Under the pieces are notes generated by a model. That model ran no database searches. It saw nothing but the letters and a program-made list of their open reading frames with translations, and was not told where the DNA came from. DNA of 20,711 nucleotides from positions 1 to 20,711 of the forward strand of contig LKMX01000006.1 of assembly GCA_001564035.1 (NCBI GenBank). The letters are read 5' to 3'. Source of the stretch: Nanohaloarchaea archaeon PL-Br10_U2g27. GTDB taxonomy: Archaea; Nanohalarchaeota; Nanosalinia; Nanosalinales; Nanosalinaceae. A program made the translations under genes and the position numbers. Below are positions 20,435 to 20,711 of the stretch, piece by piece (within the stretch, counting starts at the first letter, position 1; each line of letters opens with the position of its first letter).

Positions 20435-20711
20435 AACCACAAAAAAGGCAGGCCTGAACCTTAGATCTCACTTAATAAAAATCTTAGTAGTCAACACCAT
20501 AAAATGCATAGCTAGCTCAAAACCCCAAATACCTTACCTATGCATAAGCAACTCAGAGATTTAAATAAGAAAACTATGTAAACCAAGGTTGGAATAAAAA
20601 AACCGGGCCTTAACCGCAACTACAGACTCAGAATAAGGCTACTGTTACACAAAAAAACCTCCAACATATTTACTCCTCAGATTACGTGTAGACGCATGCT
20701 GTGCATGACCT
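20435..20711. other. Stretch without a supported gene
   Basis: No open frame, tRNA or repeat array that I can support. It is AT-rich, with one AGGCCT (20450-20455), a TATA-like ATTTAAATA near 20560 and an 8-bp inverted repeat (20504-20511 and 20538-20545). It may be the promoter side of a gene outside the window. Confidence 0.5.

Larger units (their letters stand above)
1113..20455. repeat. Highly iterated palindrome AGGCCT
   Basis: I counted 71 copies by hand, about one per 290 bp, where base composition near 42% GC predicts three to four in the whole window. Copies occur in all codon phases (Gly-Leu, Arg-Pro, and Glu/Gln/Lys-Ala) and in spacers, for example 4022, 5263, 5916, 7069, 15425, 18489, 19167, 20388, 20414 and 20450. 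One-base relatives such as GGGCCT or AGGCCA are far rarer. The sites are dispersed, not tandem. Confidence 0.85.

Noticed and set aside
1..20711. CRISPR arrays, insertion sequences or integrase genes
   Set aside because: No regular repeats with spacers, no transposase motifs and no terminal inverted repeats were seen.
20640..20711. Short minus-strand frames starting at ATGs near the right edge
   Set aside because: They encode 9-16 residues only and have no supporting signal beyond a weak GAGGAG.

Overview
The window looks like a compact archaeal chromosome segment, most likely from a nanohaloarchaeon (a DPANN archaeon of salt-saturated brines). The evidence is a strongly acidic predicted proteome, GC near 42% by eye, archaeal families (archaeal YchF, a PIN-ATPase-KH protein, class II ribonucleotide reductase with NrdR, haloarchaeal-type Fe/Mn superoxide dismutase), a Tat lipoprotein signal, a tRNA-Trp with a bulge-helix-bulge intron, and many genes whose start codon lies about 24-30 nt from a TATA box (leaderless transcripts). 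The taxonomic call is an inference; no rRNA is present.

Layout. 1-870: a partial HEXXH metallopeptidase-like gene and a DUF4186-like gene, both leftward. 871-3887: the GTPase/ATPase YchF, a PHP-family phosphoesterase and a convergent phosphoribosyltransferase. 4032-5817: two secreted acidic proteins, one a long Glu/Asp/Thr-rich chain with many N-glycosylation sequons. 5961-6970: two convergent unknown genes. 7081-10791: a leftward nrdR-nrdJ operon plus a 102-codon unknown gene; two NrdR-box-like sites lie upstream of nrdR. 10991-13266: a winged-helix-like gene and the PIN-ATPase-KH gene, then a small membrane protein. 13684-15335: a NYN-domain nuclease-like gene overlapping a four-CBS protein with an HPF-like ribosome-binding tail. 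15477-17747: a Tat lipoprotein, endonuclease IV, a signal-less BtuF-like protein and a small unknown gene. 17904-19991: a single-domain FAD protein, superoxide dismutase and a one-pass membrane protein. 20107-20374: tRNA-Trp(CCA) with a 194-nt intron. 20375-20711 holds the tRNA promoter and no gene that I can support.

The main unexplained signal is the palindrome AGGCCT. I counted 71 copies by hand between 1113 and 20455, where base composition predicts about 3-4. It occurs in all three codon phases and in most intergenic spacers, and is absent from the first 1112 bases. It resembles the cyanobacterial HIP1 octamer in behaviour. The second is the tRNA-Trp intron: a chain of six short hairpins containing a perfect 7-nt complement to the anticodon loop, placed as the box C/D N+5 rule would need to target C34. 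The third is a pair of NrdR-box-like sites exactly 31 bp apart in front of nrdR-nrdJ.

Functionally, the B12-dependent reductase, its ATP-cone repressor and a BtuF-like protein point to dNTP synthesis that depends on cobalamin. Endonuclease IV, superoxide dismutase and the flavoprotein fit repair and oxygen defence. The CBS-HPF and NYN pair suggests energy-sensing control of ribosomes or RNA.
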